A DNA stretch of 64,000 nucleotides from CALECP01 sp964389925 (lineage in GTDB: Bacteria; Chloroflexota; Anaerolineae; Promineifilales; Promineifilaceae), in contig CAYMGE010000002.1 in NCBI GenBank assembly GCA_964389925.1, forward strand, positions 1-64,000, in the 5' to 3' direction. Positions 7,626-16,316 of the stretch are shown in pieces. The translations under genes were made by a program, and so were the position numbers. Each line of letters begins with the position of its first letter. Within the stretch, counting starts at the first letter, position 1. The notes beneath the pieces were generated by a model. That model was not told the origin of the DNA and did no database searches. It saw only the letters and a program-made list of their open reading frames with translations.

Positions 7626-9845
7626 CTAAAGTCCACTCAACGTCTCAAATGTCAATTCAGAATCGACTGCATCGACCTTGATGGTTGCATCTTTTGTGCC
7701 GTTTTCTAGGAGGAAATCGGCAAGCTCTTGGCGCAGATAGCGCGTGATAATGCGGCGCAAGGGACGTGCGCCAAATTCCGGTTCATCATTTTGCGCCAGC
7801 ATCCACGCTTTCGCCGCGTCGGTAATTTCCAGCGAAAGCCCTTGTCGCTCTGCCAGTTTGAACTCTTTTTTGAGCATTAAATCTAAAATCAGGGCGAGTT
7901 GGTCGGGGGTGAGCTGATGGAACAAAATCACGTCATCGAGCCGATTGATAAATTCAGGGCGCAAGAAATCGCGCACGGCCTCCATCACCAATTCGCGTTC
8001 GCGTTCGCCAATGACGGGAACGAGCATTGCGTGTGCGCCCAAGTTGCTCGTCATGATGACAACCGTTTCGGAAAAAGTCGCCAGTCGCCCTTGCCCGTCG
8101 GTTAGACGACCCTCTTCCATGACCTGCAACAGCACGTCCAGCACGCGGGGATGCGCCTTTTCGACCTCATCAAACAATACCACAGTGTAGGGATTCTCAC
8201 GCACAAAGTCGGTTAGCTGACCGCCACCCTCAAACCCAACATAGCCGGGAGGCGCACCAATCAAGCGGTTGACGCTGGCCTCTTCCTGATATTCGCTCAT
8301 GTCTAGCACGAGCATCGCATCTTCTGTGCCAAACATAAATTCGGCGAGTGCTTTGGCGAGTTCTGATTTGCCAACACCCGATGGGCCGAGAAAGAGAAAG
8401 CTGCCAATCGGCCGTTTCGGATCACGCAGCCCAACCCGCGCAATTTTGACCGCACGACTGACGGCTAAAACAGCCTCATCTTGTCCGATGATGCGCTTGT
8501 GCAGATGGTCAACCATGTTGGCATAGCGGCTCGATTCATCTTTGCCCAATTTTGTGACGGGAATTTTGGTCAAGCGACTGGTGGCGACCATCACATCTGC
8601 GGCCGATAATACCTTATCTCCCTTCACGCCTTCTAGCTCGACGTGTCCTGACCCCGCCATCTTGACCAGCGCACAGGCGCGGTCTACAAGCTGAATGGCT
8701 GCACCGGGCAGGGCGGTCGTCTTGATATACTGACCAGCCATCTGCGCCGCTGTGTCAAGTGCATCGACTTGCACCTCGATCTCATATTCCTGCTCTAAGC
8801 GCGTGCGATGATAGTTGAGGATGGACACCGTTTCATTGACGGTAGCGGGTGGTACATCGACGCGATTGGTGCGTGCGCGGATGAGGCGAGCTTGCGCCAT
8901 ACGGTCGTATTCGGCCGAAACCGCCGTCCCCATCACGACAACCTCGCTGCCCAAGATCGCCTTGTGCAGTTCGCGGCAAACTTGTTGCGGAAAAGGGGAA
9001 GGGGCTGTGCGTGAGGGGAAAAATCGGCCGATGTCCGGCACAAGCAACACACCGCTGCTCGCTCGCCGTAAGCCAGCCCGCATCGTCGCCAGCGGGTTTT
9101 CCAGCAACGCCGTCTCATTCAGCATGACCAGCGAGCGTAGCTCATTGCCGCGCCCCTCCGCCAACAACATCGCCAGCGACATGCCCAACGTGCGCTTGCC
9201 TGCGCCTTCGGCTCCTACCAAGAGGATATGACGATTGGCGGAGAGGGCAAGTAAACTTAACATTTCATCGAGCAGGTCACGCCGCTCAAAAAACGGGGTG
9301 AGTTCGCCTTGTTTCGCCTCTTCGACCAAATCACGGATGATGGAGCCGCCGTCCTGCGCGACATTTTCGAGCTTGTTGAGGACGGCCGATTGTGTCACCC
9401 CAATACGCTCCAATACAGCATAAGTCGTCACCTGTCGCCCAGCCATCGCCGCCAGCAGATGCCCGCTCGAAACTTTAAGCTCATCCCGTGATTGAGCGAT
9501 GCTCAACCCCTCATCAATGCCGATCAATGTCTCGTCAGCCAGCGGAATGTCCTTGCCAAAATCGTCGGTAAAGCGGAAGTTTGCATCGCGTCCAGCCGCG
9601 TTCTTCGCCATCATCTCAACGCGCCGCGCCAGCCCATCCCAATCAAATCCACGATCTGACTGTAATTGGCGCAAAATTTGATGGGCGGAACTTTCCGGTT
9701 CATCTAGGAAAACGCGCAGCAAAAGCTGTGGTGTCAACAGTTTAAGGCCGTATTCGCCCATTTTGGCAGCGGCGTTTGTCATCAAGCGGGAGAGTTCGGC
9801 CGATGGAATGTTCGGATTAAGATGTCCAGTTTTTTTTGTTGCCAT
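7626..9845 (-). CDS. ClpB/ClpC-like AAA+ ATPase with degenerate first AAA domain
   Basis: About 739 residues. An N-terminal Clp-N-like helical region (about 1-165) is followed by two AAA+ modules. The first has a Walker A variant (GAEGAGKRT) but its Walker B reads VLLVPDIGRFF, with Ile where the catalytic Glu is expected, so it is probably a weak or dead ATPase. The second is canonical: GPSGVGKSE, VVLFDEVEKAHP, the TSNLGA sensor and a D2-small domain with GARPLRR. No long ClpB coiled-coil middle domain is present. Whether it works with ClpP or as an unfoldase alone is not clear from sequence. The ATG at 9845 is preferred over a TTG at 9848. The gene is divergent from the phosphatase trio. Confidence 0.85.
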   Translation of the reverse strand: MATKKTGHLNPNIPSAELSRLMTNAAAKMGEYGLKLLTPQLLLRVFLDEPESSAHQILRQLQSDRGFDWDGLARRVEMMAKNAAGRDANFRFTDDFGKDIPLADETLIGIDEGLSIAQSRDELKVSSGHLLAAMAGRQVTTYAVLERIGVTQSAVLNKLENVAQDGGSIIRDLVEEAKQGELTPFFERRDLLDEMLSLLALSANRHILLVGAEGAGKRTLGMSLAMLLAEGRGNELRSLVMLNETALLENPLATMRAGLRRASSGVLLVPDIGRFFPSRTAPSPFPQQVCRELHKAILGSEVVVMGTAVSAEYDRMAQARLIRARTNRVDVPPATVNETVSILNYHRTRLEQEYEIEVQVDALDTAAQMAGQYIKTTALPGAAIQLVDRACALVKMAGSGHVELEGVKGDKVLSAADVMVATSRLTKIPVTKLGKDESSRYANMVDHLHKRIIGQDEAVLAVSRAVKIARVGLRDPKRPIGSFLFLGPSGVGKSELAKALAEFMFGTEDAMLVLDMSEYQEEASVNRLIGAPPGYVGFEGGGQLTDFVRENPYTVVLFDEVEKAHPRVLDVLLQVMEEGRLTDGQGRLATFSETVVIMTSNLGAHAMLVPVIGERERELVMEAVRDFLRPEFINRLDDVILFHQLTPDQLALILDLMLKKEFKLAERQGLSLEITDAAKAWMLAQNDEPEFGARPLRRIITRYLRQELADFLLENGTKDATIKVDAVDSELTFETLSGL

Positions 9846-9982
9846 CAATCTATTTATACTTTGTTCTGCTAAACTCTATATTATCATCTAATTGACGACG
9901 AGGATAGCGATGTTTTCATCCGCCAAATTATACAGTACCCCCAATAGATTCGCCCTTGAAACATTTATCATGTTCTGATTTG

Positions 9983-9991
9983 TGCTATGAT
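9983..9991 (+). promoter_or_regulatory. Extended -10 promoter of the phosphatase trio
   Basis: TGCTATGAT ends six bases before the ATG at 9998. With normal spacing the transcript would begin at or beside the start codon, giving a leaderless mRNA. No good -35 is found at 17 bp. Confidence 0.4.
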
Positions 9992-9997
9992 CCATAA

Positions 9998-10663
9998 ATG
10001 GCAATTATTCTGTTAGTCCGACATGGTGAAAACAATTGGGTCAAGGAACATCGTTTAGCAGGCTGGACACCCGGCGTGGTGCTAAACGAAAAGGGTCATG
10101 ACCAAGCACAAGCACAAGCTGAACGCCTCAGCAAACTCCCCATCACCACCATTTATAGTAGCCCGCTCGAACGTTGTGTCGAAACAGCGCAACATTTGGC
10201 TGAATCGCTTGAACTCGGTGTGCGCCTTTTCCCTGAAATGGGCGAAGTGCGCTATGGAAAATGGGAAGGCGAACCGATCAAAGAGCTGGCAAAATTGAAA
10301 GAATGGCACACCATTCAACACGTGCCGAGCCGCTTTGCGTTCCCCGAAGGTGAATCTCTACGCGGTGTGCAGACTCGTGCCATCAATGCAATCGAGAGCT
10401 TGGCGGCAAAGCATTCTGACGAAATGGTTATCGTAGTTTCGCACGCCGATGTGATAAAACTGACATTGGCGCACTATCTTGGGATGCACATCGATCTGTT
10501 TCAACGCATTATGGTATCACCCGCATCAGTGAGCGCGTTGGCATTGGGCGAAGGTAATGTGCGCGTTTTGCGAATCAACGACGATGGGCCGCTGCAAGCA
10601 CCGCCCAAACGTCAAGAGAAAAAAGAAGAGAGCGGGTCGGATCCCGCACCAGAGAAAGCGTAA
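9998..10663 (+). CDS. Histidine phosphatase family protein (MSMEG_4193 type)
   Basis: 221 residues of the phosphoglycerate-mutase-like histidine phosphatase fold. The N-terminal LVRHGENNW supplies the catalytic RHG; SSPLERCVETAQ, E-x-R-Y-G-K-W-E-G and VVSHADVIK supply the phosphate pocket and second histidine. The C-terminus is a short charged tail. It is the first gene of a three-gene unit with DUF3090 and SCO1664-family proteins, the same set clustered in Actinobacteria (TIGR03848/03847/03843). The stop overlaps the next ATG by one base (TAATG), indicating translational coupling. The natural substrate is unknown. Confidence 0.88.
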   Translation: MAIILLVRHGENNWVKEHRLAGWTPGVVLNEKGHDQAQAQAERLSKLPITTIYSSPLERCVETAQHLAESLELGVRLFPEMGEVRYGKWEGEPIKELAKLKEWHTIQHVPSRFAFPEGESLRGVQTRAINAIESLAAKHSDEMVIVVSHADVIKLTLAHYLGMHIDLFQRIMVSPASVSALALGEGNVRVLRINDDGPLQAPPKRQEKKEESGSDPAPEKA

Positions 10664-11178
10664 TGGCACGGCATATCGAAATCAATCCAGCAAACCATTT
10701 GACCATTGGCACGGTTGGCGAACCCGGCAATCGCACTTTTTTTCTGCAAGGAGGGCGGTCTGGCGAAGTCATTTCACTCGTGATCGAGAAGATTCAAGCG
10801 GCCGCAATCGCCGACAGCTTTGAGGAACTGCTAAACGATCTCGCCCGTGAACATCCAGCCGTGCGTCGAGATTTGCAAGTGACCGTGCAGCACGATCTAC
10901 GGCTGCACGAGCCGGTTGATCCGCTCTTCCGCGTGGGCAATTTAGGGCTTGGTTATAACAATGAGCTTGAGCGCGTCATCGTGGTGGCGTATGAGCTGGT
11001 TCCCGATGAAGAAGATGCCAATATGGTCAGTTTTTGGGTAAAGGCGCACCATGCACGCGCTTTGATCGAACATGCGCGGGAAATTGTGGCGGGCGGTCGG
11101 CCGATTTGCGGCAACTGTGGTCAACCTATCGACAAAAACGGGCATTTCTGCCCCCATCGCAATGGTCATAAAATTTAG
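10663..11178 (+). CDS. DUF3090 family protein
   Basis: 171 residues. It begins HIEINPANHLTIGTVGEPGNRTFFLQ, has the family's central VAYELVPDEEDANMVSFWV strand region, and ends with a small zinc-ribbon-like motif, CGNCGQPIDKNGHFCPHRNGH. DUF3090 has no known function; its constant genomic partners are the phosphatase upstream and the SCO1664-family protein downstream, and both are present here. The ATG overlaps the upstream stop codon by one base. Confidence 0.9.
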   Translation: MARHIEINPANHLTIGTVGEPGNRTFFLQGGRSGEVISLVIEKIQAAAIADSFEELLNDLAREHPAVRRDLQVTVQHDLRLHEPVDPLFRVGNLGLGYNNELERVIVVAYELVPDEEDANMVSFWVKAHHARALIEHAREIVAGGRPICGNCGQPIDKNGHFCPHRNGHKI

Positions 11179-11216
11179 CAACAAAGCTCCCTGAAAGACC
11201 TTCGTTGCTCTACCTC

Positions 11217-11933
11217 ATGGATAAGCAGCAAACGCTTGAATTCTTGACAAATGGTGAGATGCGACTCGAAGGTCGTCTAGCATGGGGATCAAACTACACG
11301 CTGCTTGGCTATATCTGTGCCGAAGAGACGGAGATGCCGATGGTCTACAAGCCGCGTTTGGGAGAGCGGCCGCTGTGGGACTTTCCAACAGGCACACTCT
11401 GTTTGCGCGAACGAGCGGCGTATTTGATTAGCGATGCAGCAGGGTGGGACATCGTTCCCCCGACCGTACTGCGTGAAGGCGTTCATGGATTTGGGTCAGT
11501 TCAGGCGTTTGTCGAGCATGACCCTGACACTCATTATTTTAACATTGAGGGAGAGCCTGACTTTGCAGAGACGTTGCAGCGCATCGTTGTGTTTGATTGG
11601 ATCACCAACAACGCAGATCGCAAAGCGGGGCATGTGTTAGTCGCGCCAGATGATCGACTGTGGGCAATCGATCATGGGATTTGCTTTAACATCGAGTACA
11701 AATTACGCAGCGTGATCTGGGAGTTTGCGGGCGAGGCGTTTTCGGCCGAGCTTCACCAATCCCTCCAAACGTTGCGCCAAAATCTCGATACGCCGCTCTA
11801 CGCCGATGAACTGCTACAACTCCTTCATCCCGACGAAATTGACATCCTCAACCGCCGCCTGACGCAGTTAATTGAGGTTGGCATCTTTCCTGAGCCGGGT
11901 CCCGGCCGACATTATCCATGGCCGCCCGTTTAA
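11217..11933 (+). CDS. SCO1664 family protein (PI3/4-kinase-like fold)
   Basis: About 238 residues. Visible kinase-like motifs are VYKPRLGERPLWDFP (nucleotide-lysine strand), FDWITNNADRKAGHVL (catalytic loop of the D-R-x-x-x-H type) and WAIDHGICF (metal-binding loop replacing DFG). This pattern is shared with PI3/PI4 kinases and HipA-type kinases; activity in this family is not established to my knowledge. It follows DUF3090 by a short gap. The ATG at 11217 is chosen over a TTG at 11205 because it aligns with the family start (short helix before 'G-E-M-R-L-E-G-R-L'). No mycothiol ligase (mshC) neighbour is visible, unlike the actinobacterial clusters. Confidence 0.87.
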   Translation: MDKQQTLEFLTNGEMRLEGRLAWGSNYTLLGYICAEETEMPMVYKPRLGERPLWDFPTGTLCLRERAAYLISDAAGWDIVPPTVLREGVHGFGSVQAFVEHDPDTHYFNIEGEPDFAETLQRIVVFDWITNNADRKAGHVLVAPDDRLWAIDHGICFNIEYKLRSVIWEFAGEAFSAELHQSLQTLRQNLDTPLYADELLQLLHPDEIDILNRRLTQLIEVGIFPEPGPGRHYPWPPV

Positions 11934-12023
11934 CGTCGGTTAAACGTCTTTGTCGATAAGCCACAATTCCCCCACAATAAGCCGATCCAAACTTCAGAAC
12001 TCATATTACGCAAATTCGCGTAA

Positions 12024-12083
12024 GGGTTAGGTGAACGGCTTATGATCTCACCAACTTAGGCCTAACCGCCGTTCATCTCACCC
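12024..12083. promoter_or_regulatory. Imperfect 16-bp inverted repeat upstream of membrane protein
   Basis: GGGTTAGGTGAACGGC at 12024-12039 pairs with the complement at 12068-12083 (14 of 16). A further palindrome, TTACGC-N6-GCGTAA, lies just to the left. This is the main structure in the 11934-12100 gap; it could be a terminator for the trio or an operator for the next gene. Confidence 0.4.
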
Positions 12084-12100
12084 GGTTTGTACAAAATGTT

Positions 12101-14410
12101 ATGCAAAGAAGATTCGACACGGGCTATCTCATCGTTCTAGCAATTTGTTTTCTCGCCGCATGGCCTTTTTTGAAGCACGCGAGTTTGCCGCTAGGAACAG
12201 ATGCGGAACTGCACGTCTATCGTCTTGCCGAGTTGCAGCGCATGTGGGAAGGCGGTGACATCTACCCACGTTGGGCCGCCAACTTCTACTACGGATATGG
12301 CTATCCCATTTTCAACTTCTACGCACCGCTGACCTATTACATCGGTCTGCTGTTTAATTTTCTGCCCAATTTTGACCCCGTAAGTAGTGTCAAAGCCGTG
12401 TTTGTACTGAGTATTTTTTGTGCAGGGTTTGGCATGTACGGGTTTATGCGCGGCAACTATGGGCGAGTTGCTGCACTGATTGCCGTTGCCAGCTATGTCC
12501 TCTCGCCCTATTTGCTATACATCGACCCACACGCACGCGGCGTTCTGCCCGAAACATTCAGTCTAGGCCTTTTCCCACTTGCGCTGTGGGCGTTGGATCG
12601 GCTCCTAAAACGCGCGACACCCCTCAACTTTCTCGCCACGGCACTTTTGCTTGCCGCCATTATCACAGCACATAACTTAATGGCGTTTGTCTTTGGCACA
12701 TTTTTATTTGTCTACTTTCTCTGGCGCATCATTACAGCGACGGTTCAGATCACGCGCAAGGGGCATGGGGATGGCTCGGCCGCTATCGGTTATGGCTCCC
12801 TCGCTTTCTTCTGCGCCGTTCTAATCACGGCTTTTTTCTGGCTGCCGATGGCATGGGAACAAGGGGCGATCAGAATCGGCAGCGTCGTTGAGGCTGGCAG
12901 CCACTACGATTTTCGCAATCATTACTTGACGCTAGCAGAATTGTTTGGCACTTCCTCGCGGCTCGATTGGGGCGCGACGGAGCCGGATTATCGCTTTAAT
13001 TTGGGGCTTCTACAGTGGGTTTTCGGACTAGGCGGTGGGGTCATTGCGTTAATTTGGGGTCGCAAACGGCTACAGACAGCATTCTTTTTACTGATGTTTG
13101 GGGCTGTTCTCTTTTTTATGCTGCCCATCTCGCAAGCCGCGTGGGAAGTGCTGCCGCTGCTCAACTTCTTACAGTTTCCGTGGCGATTGTTGGGATTGGC
13201 AAATGGGCTGTTGGCGATTGTCGGCGGGGCGGCATTTTCACAACTCGATGAGCAGACAACGGAAGCTGGTCAGACAATTATTCTGACCTCTAGTTTGTTG
13301 CTATTTGTCTTTATCGCGTTGCCACTAACACAGATCGCGCCCTATCCCGACTTTGGGGCAACCGATCCATGGACGGTGATGGTTCAAGAGATTCAGGGGC
13401 GTTGGGCGGGAACGACAAGCACCGACGATTTTGTGCCTGCAACAGTTGATGTGATTCCGCGCCCGACGGAACAGTTGATAGCGGACTATCAGTTTGAGGG
13501 CGGCACAGATCACGTCAATCGGGCTGCGTTGGCGGAGGAGACGGCGATCTCGGCCGATCTCATCACCCCCACCCACTATTTCTACAGAACCGATTCACCG
13601 AACGAATTTGTCCTGCGCCTGTTTATCTTCCATTTTCCCGGCTGGCAGGCGACGATAGATGGTCGGCCAGTTGACATCGCGCTCGGCCTGCCCGAAGGCT
13701 TCATCACCCTCACTGTGCCAGCAGGCCAGCATATCGTCGAACTGCATTTTACCAACACGCCCGTGCGAACAGCTGCATGGGTCGTAAGTGGGGTTGGTGC
13801 AATTGTTATGTTGTTGGGGGTATCAATCGGCCGACGCAAGCCCAACGCGGAAAACGTTATCTATACCAACTGGCTTGTCGTTCCGCTGATAGCGGTTAGC
13901 GGCCTGATTTCATTGCATCTTTTTGTGTTAGAGCCGACGGGGGTCTTGCACTTTGCAAGTGATGGAAATTGTGCGGCGGGTGTGTGTGTGGCGGCCGAGC
14001 CGGCTCAAGAGCAGATCGTTGTGCGTTTTGCCGACCAAATTGCGCTCATCGGCTACGATGCACCGCGCATCATCCGACCCGGCGATACAATAGACATCAC
14101 GCTCTACTGGCAACCGCTGCAGCCGCTGGAGGAAAATTATCGCGTCTTTGTGCATCTCCTAGCCACGCCGCCTGCTGTCGTCACACAGTCCGACAAACTC
14201 AATCCCGGCGACTTCCCGACCCGCAGATGGCCGCCCGAACGATATGTGCGCGACCGTCACACGTTGACCGTTCCGGCAGACCTTCCCGCAGGGGTGTATG
14301 ATTTGACGGTGGGGTTGCCGTTTGGGTCGGCCGAAGAAAACAACCGCCTGCAACCACTCGGCGTTGAAACCGAGTGGTTTACCCTGCGCTCTTTTTCTAT
14401 CGAGAGATAA
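12101..14410 (+). CDS. Polytopic membrane protein, 6-pyruvoyl-tetrahydropterin-synthase-related / YfhO-like
   Basis: 769 residues with about ten to twelve hydrophobic segments. The first extracytoplasmic loop (GTDAELHVYRLAELQRMWEGGDIYPRWA) and the following YGYGYPIFNFYAPLTYYIG are hallmarks of the PTPS-related membrane family and resemble GT-C glycosyltransferases that use an acidic residue in loop 1 (D/E after GT). The C-terminal third is a soluble beta domain (FPGWQATIDGRPVD, VELHFTNTPVR) followed by more helices and a final beta region. A role in envelope polysaccharide or protein glycosylation is inferred from the fold only. It is the last core gene before the accessory block. Confidence 0.8.
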   Translation: MQRRFDTGYLIVLAICFLAAWPFLKHASLPLGTDAELHVYRLAELQRMWEGGDIYPRWAANFYYGYGYPIFNFYAPLTYYIGLLFNFLPNFDPVSSVKAVFVLSIFCAGFGMYGFMRGNYGRVAALIAVASYVLSPYLLYIDPHARGVLPETFSLGLFPLALWALDRLLKRATPLNFLATALLLAAIITAHNLMAFVFGTFLFVYFLWRIITATVQITRKGHGDGSAAIGYGSLAFFCAVLITAFFWLPMAWEQGAIRIGSVVEAGSHYDFRNHYLTLAELFGTSSRLDWGATEPDYRFNLGLLQWVFGLGGGVIALIWGRKRLQTAFFLLMFGAVLFFMLPISQAAWEVLPLLNFLQFPWRLLGLANGLLAIVGGAAFSQLDEQTTEAGQTIILTSSLLLFVFIALPLTQIAPYPDFGATDPWTVMVQEIQGRWAGTTSTDDFVPATVDVIPRPTEQLIADYQFEGGTDHVNRAALAEETAISADLITPTHYFYRTDSPNEFVLRLFIFHFPGWQATIDGRPVDIALGLPEGFITLTVPAGQHIVELHFTNTPVRTAAWVVSGVGAIVMLLGVSIGRRKPNAENVIYTNWLVVPLIAVSGLISLHLFVLEPTGVLHFASDGNCAAGVCVAAEPAQEQIVVRFADQIALIGYDAPRIIRPGDTIDITLYWQPLQPLEENYRVFVHLLATPPAVVTQSDKLNPGDFPTRRWPPERYVRDRHTLTVPADLPAGVYDLTVGLPFGSAEENNRLQPLGVETEWFTLRSFSIER

Positions 14411-14420
14411 AAAACAGTCG

Positions 14421-14657
14421 TCATGCAAAATGCAAAAGTGCGGGTGATTTCATCTTTGCCATCTGCAAATCCATCGGCAGTGGGCGAACTGTTGCCAGTT
14501 CGCCATAGTCCGCAAACTCGTTCCACACCTCGCAGATAAAATCAGCATCAAACTTGTCTTGGAATATGTGGGCGTTTTTCAACGCTCCAAACAAAAATTC
14601 CTCTCCTGCGTCGCTTTCGTGTTCAAGCACTCCTTTTTCGTTGACGATAATCCACAT
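14421..14657 (-). CDS. Small acidic protein of unknown function
   Basis: 78 residues, MWIIVNEKGVLEHESDAGEEFLFG start, no family recognised. It is the last gene of the minus-strand accessory cluster and starts 3 bp after the upstream gene's stop, so it is probably translated from the same mRNA. The hydrophobic-then-acidic pattern suggests a small soluble domain. Confidence 0.55.
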   Translation of the reverse strand: MWIIVNEKGVLEHESDAGEEFLFGALKNAHIFQDKFDADFICEVWNEFADYGELATVRPLPMDLQMAKMKSPALLHFA

Positions 14658-14660
14658 CGC

Positions 14661-15035
14661 TCATTTGCTCCTTATGCGTTCCCAATCGGCACAAAATGGG
14701 CAATGCTCATGATTGGGCGGGATGCGTTCACCGCACCCACCCTCACACGCCGCCCATGTCTCGAATTCGGCACGCCACGCCTGTTGTCGTCTTTCATATT
14801 GTGCCACTGCTTTTTGTGCCGCCAATTGTTCAGCGACGACTTGTCCGCACAACTGATGCAATGCACCGGCCGTTGGAAACTGGTGCGCCGCTGGGTTGTC
14901 GAGGATGTAGCGATCTACCGCCTCCTCGATGATCGCTGTCTCATACCCCCCCAGCAGACGTTCCAATTGTTGGAATGTCCGCTTGGAGACATTAGCAGAT
15001 GGATAGGCTGTGACCAGTTCAGTCATCCACTGCAT
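14661..15035 (-). CDS. Possible phage-type helicase loader with C-terminal zinc finger
   Basis: 124 residues. The N-terminal 65 residues (TAYPSANVSKRTFQQLERLLGGYE through PTAGALHQLC) resemble the helical domain of phage replicative-helicase loader/inhibitor proteins, and the C-terminus has CEGGCGERIPPNHEHCPFC, a four-cysteine zinc site. The start overlaps the 3' end of the replication-protein gene by 17 bp (M1 at 15035, or M4 at 15026). Position directly after a replication protein fits a loader role, but the family call is by pattern only. Confidence 0.5.
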   Translation of the reverse strand: MQWMTELVTAYPSANVSKRTFQQLERLLGGYETAIIEEAVDRYILDNPAAHQFPTAGALHQLCGQVVAEQLAAQKAVAQYERRQQAWRAEFETWAACEGGCGERIPPNHEHCPFCADWERIRSK

Positions 15036-15813
15036 CGTCTTCTTTACTCCTCAGAAACGCCTCAAATGCCGAGTCTGTGCCACTCTTCTTAGACGGCGGT
15101 CTCTTTTTGTTGCGCTGCTTCTTTGAGAGCGTCCAGCGATTGAGGATGCGGTGGATCGCTTGACCGAGATTGTCTGCTGTTTCGAGATGCTCGCGCACAT
15201 AGCCGAGCGTCAACCCTTCCATCGCGGCGATCTCACTGCGCTTTGGCTCGTTGATTCCAAATTCATCCAACAATTCCAGAATGCGCGTGCGTCCACCACC
15301 AGCAGCCATTTCATCCATAGATGGTTCTTTGTTCTTGCGCTCTTTATCTACATTTATATCTGTATTTTTATCTGTCTCTCCTTTTGTTTCTTCTTCTTGG
15401 TTACGCACCGTTACGTCGTCGTTACGCACCGTTACGTTGCCGTTACGTTTCGTAACGCTCTCATCGCGCTTCCTCTCACGATACCGCTGCATTCGCTCCG
15501 CGTCGGTGTCGCGGGCTTGTCGCTTGGCAAAGTTGGTCACAAACCAGCGTTCCACACCGTCCGCATCGCCGCGCAACTCCAACAAACCGCGCTGCGCCAG
15601 CTGGCTCAACTCGGTTGCCAGTGCCTCCTCATCTACATGCAGTTGCCACGCCATATCAGGCAGCGCGGGCAAAAAGCCCTCCTCGTATGTCTCGCCCGCG
15701 ATCAGGCAACACTCAAAGAAGCGTCGCCACAGACTATCACTGAGACGGGCGATCTTGGCGTCCATCAGTACCTCATGGTAGAACTTGATCCAATAACGTG
15801 GGCGGCGGCTCAT
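15019..15813 (-). CDS. Phage/plasmid-type replication protein (DnaD/replisome-organiser-like)
   Basis: 264 residues. The N-terminal part (RPRYWIKFYHEVLMDAKIARLSDSLWRRFFE) is the winged-helix start typical of phage replisome organisers. A low-complexity linker with three 'VT-x-RN' repeats and a charged Lys/Glu-rich stretch follows, then a second helical domain (ILELLDEFGINEPKRSEIAAMEG) and a basic tail. GGAGGAGGT precedes the ATG by 6 bp, and the ATG overlaps the stop of the upstream gene. The linker's DNA carries an iteron-like array next to an AT-rich tract (see 15310-15460), as in lambda-type initiators whose origin lies inside the initiator gene. Confidence 0.7.
   Translation of the reverse strand: MSRRPRYWIKFYHEVLMDAKIARLSDSLWRRFFECCLIAGETYEEGFLPALPDMAWQLHVDEEALATELSQLAQRGLLELRGDADGVERWFVTNFAKRQARDTDAERMQRYRERKRDESVTKRNGNVTVRNDDVTVRNQEEETKGETDKNTDINVDKERKNKEPSMDEMAAGGGRTRILELLDEFGINEPKRSEIAAMEGLTLGYVREHLETADNLGQAIHRILNRWTLSKKQRNKKRPPSKKSGTDSAFEAFLRSKEDDAVDD
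15310..15460. other. Candidate replication origin: 21-bp-periodic iterons beside AT-rich tract
   Basis: GTTACG occurs at 15400, 15409, 15421, 15430 and 15442, spaced 9, 12, 9, 12, giving a 21-bp period, and an inverted CGTAAC follows at 15451. Immediately left, about 15310-15398 is strongly AT-rich (TTTATCTACATTTATATC type). Iterons plus an unwinding region inside an initiator gene is the layout of phage lambda-like origins. The repeated codons (V-T-x-R-N) are an alternative explanation. Confidence 0.5.
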
Positions 15814-16265
15814 TGGTCTACCTCCTCCGCGCTACTACGCAGAAATGGGGCGCAGCCGTAGTTGTCGAGATGGCGCAGGATGCGCCGCCGAAAGCCATCG
15901 GTCAGCCGTTCGTCGCTGTTCAACCAGCCCCTTAGCTCAGTGCGCGTCTGTTCGTCGCAAACCGGCACATCGTTGACAACGTAGCAGTTGTACCAAAAGC
16001 TCTGACCGGGCGTGATGGCGATCAGGCCACACGCCTCCATCAGCCAAGCGTATTGGCGCAGCGTCGGCAGCCCAGCCGACAGATAGACGAGCGTCTCACG
16101 CGCCGGTGGTATGTCAAAGTCGTCGTGCTGGGCGCGGTCGGCGCGGCTGACGATCAGGGCATAGAGCGCAAACCCCTCTTTCTGGATGATCGGCAACCAC
16201 TCATCGATCACGCGATGGTCGATCTCAAAGCCCGTGTTGCGTCGTTTGTCAATAAATCCGTTCAT
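15810..16265 (-). CDS. Probable winged-helix DNA-binding / replication-associated protein
   Basis: 151 residues beginning MNGFIDKRRNTGFEIDHRVIDEWLPII. The pattern GFALYALIVSRADR followed by ETLVYLSAGLPTLRQYAWLMEACGLIAI is the helix-turn-helix with wing seen at the start of phage and plasmid replication regulators. A GAAGGA Shine-Dalgarno is 8 bp upstream. It overlaps the downstream replication gene by 4 bp, so the two are coupled. Function as initiator, partner or regulator cannot be separated. Confidence 0.5.
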   Translation of the reverse strand: MNGFIDKRRNTGFEIDHRVIDEWLPIIQKEGFALYALIVSRADRAQHDDFDIPPARETLVYLSAGLPTLRQYAWLMEACGLIAITPGQSFWYNCYVVNDVPVCDEQTRTELRGWLNSDERLTDGFRRRILRHLDNYGCAPFLRSSAEEVDQ

Positions 16266-16316
16266 GTCATTTTTCCTTCGCCGACCCTGCCCACGTCGGG
16301 AGAGCCGGCACTGTTG

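Noticed and set aside
8815..9231. Plus-strand frame over the Clp-like gene
   Set aside because: Composition follows the antisense of conserved AAA motifs; no independent start signal.
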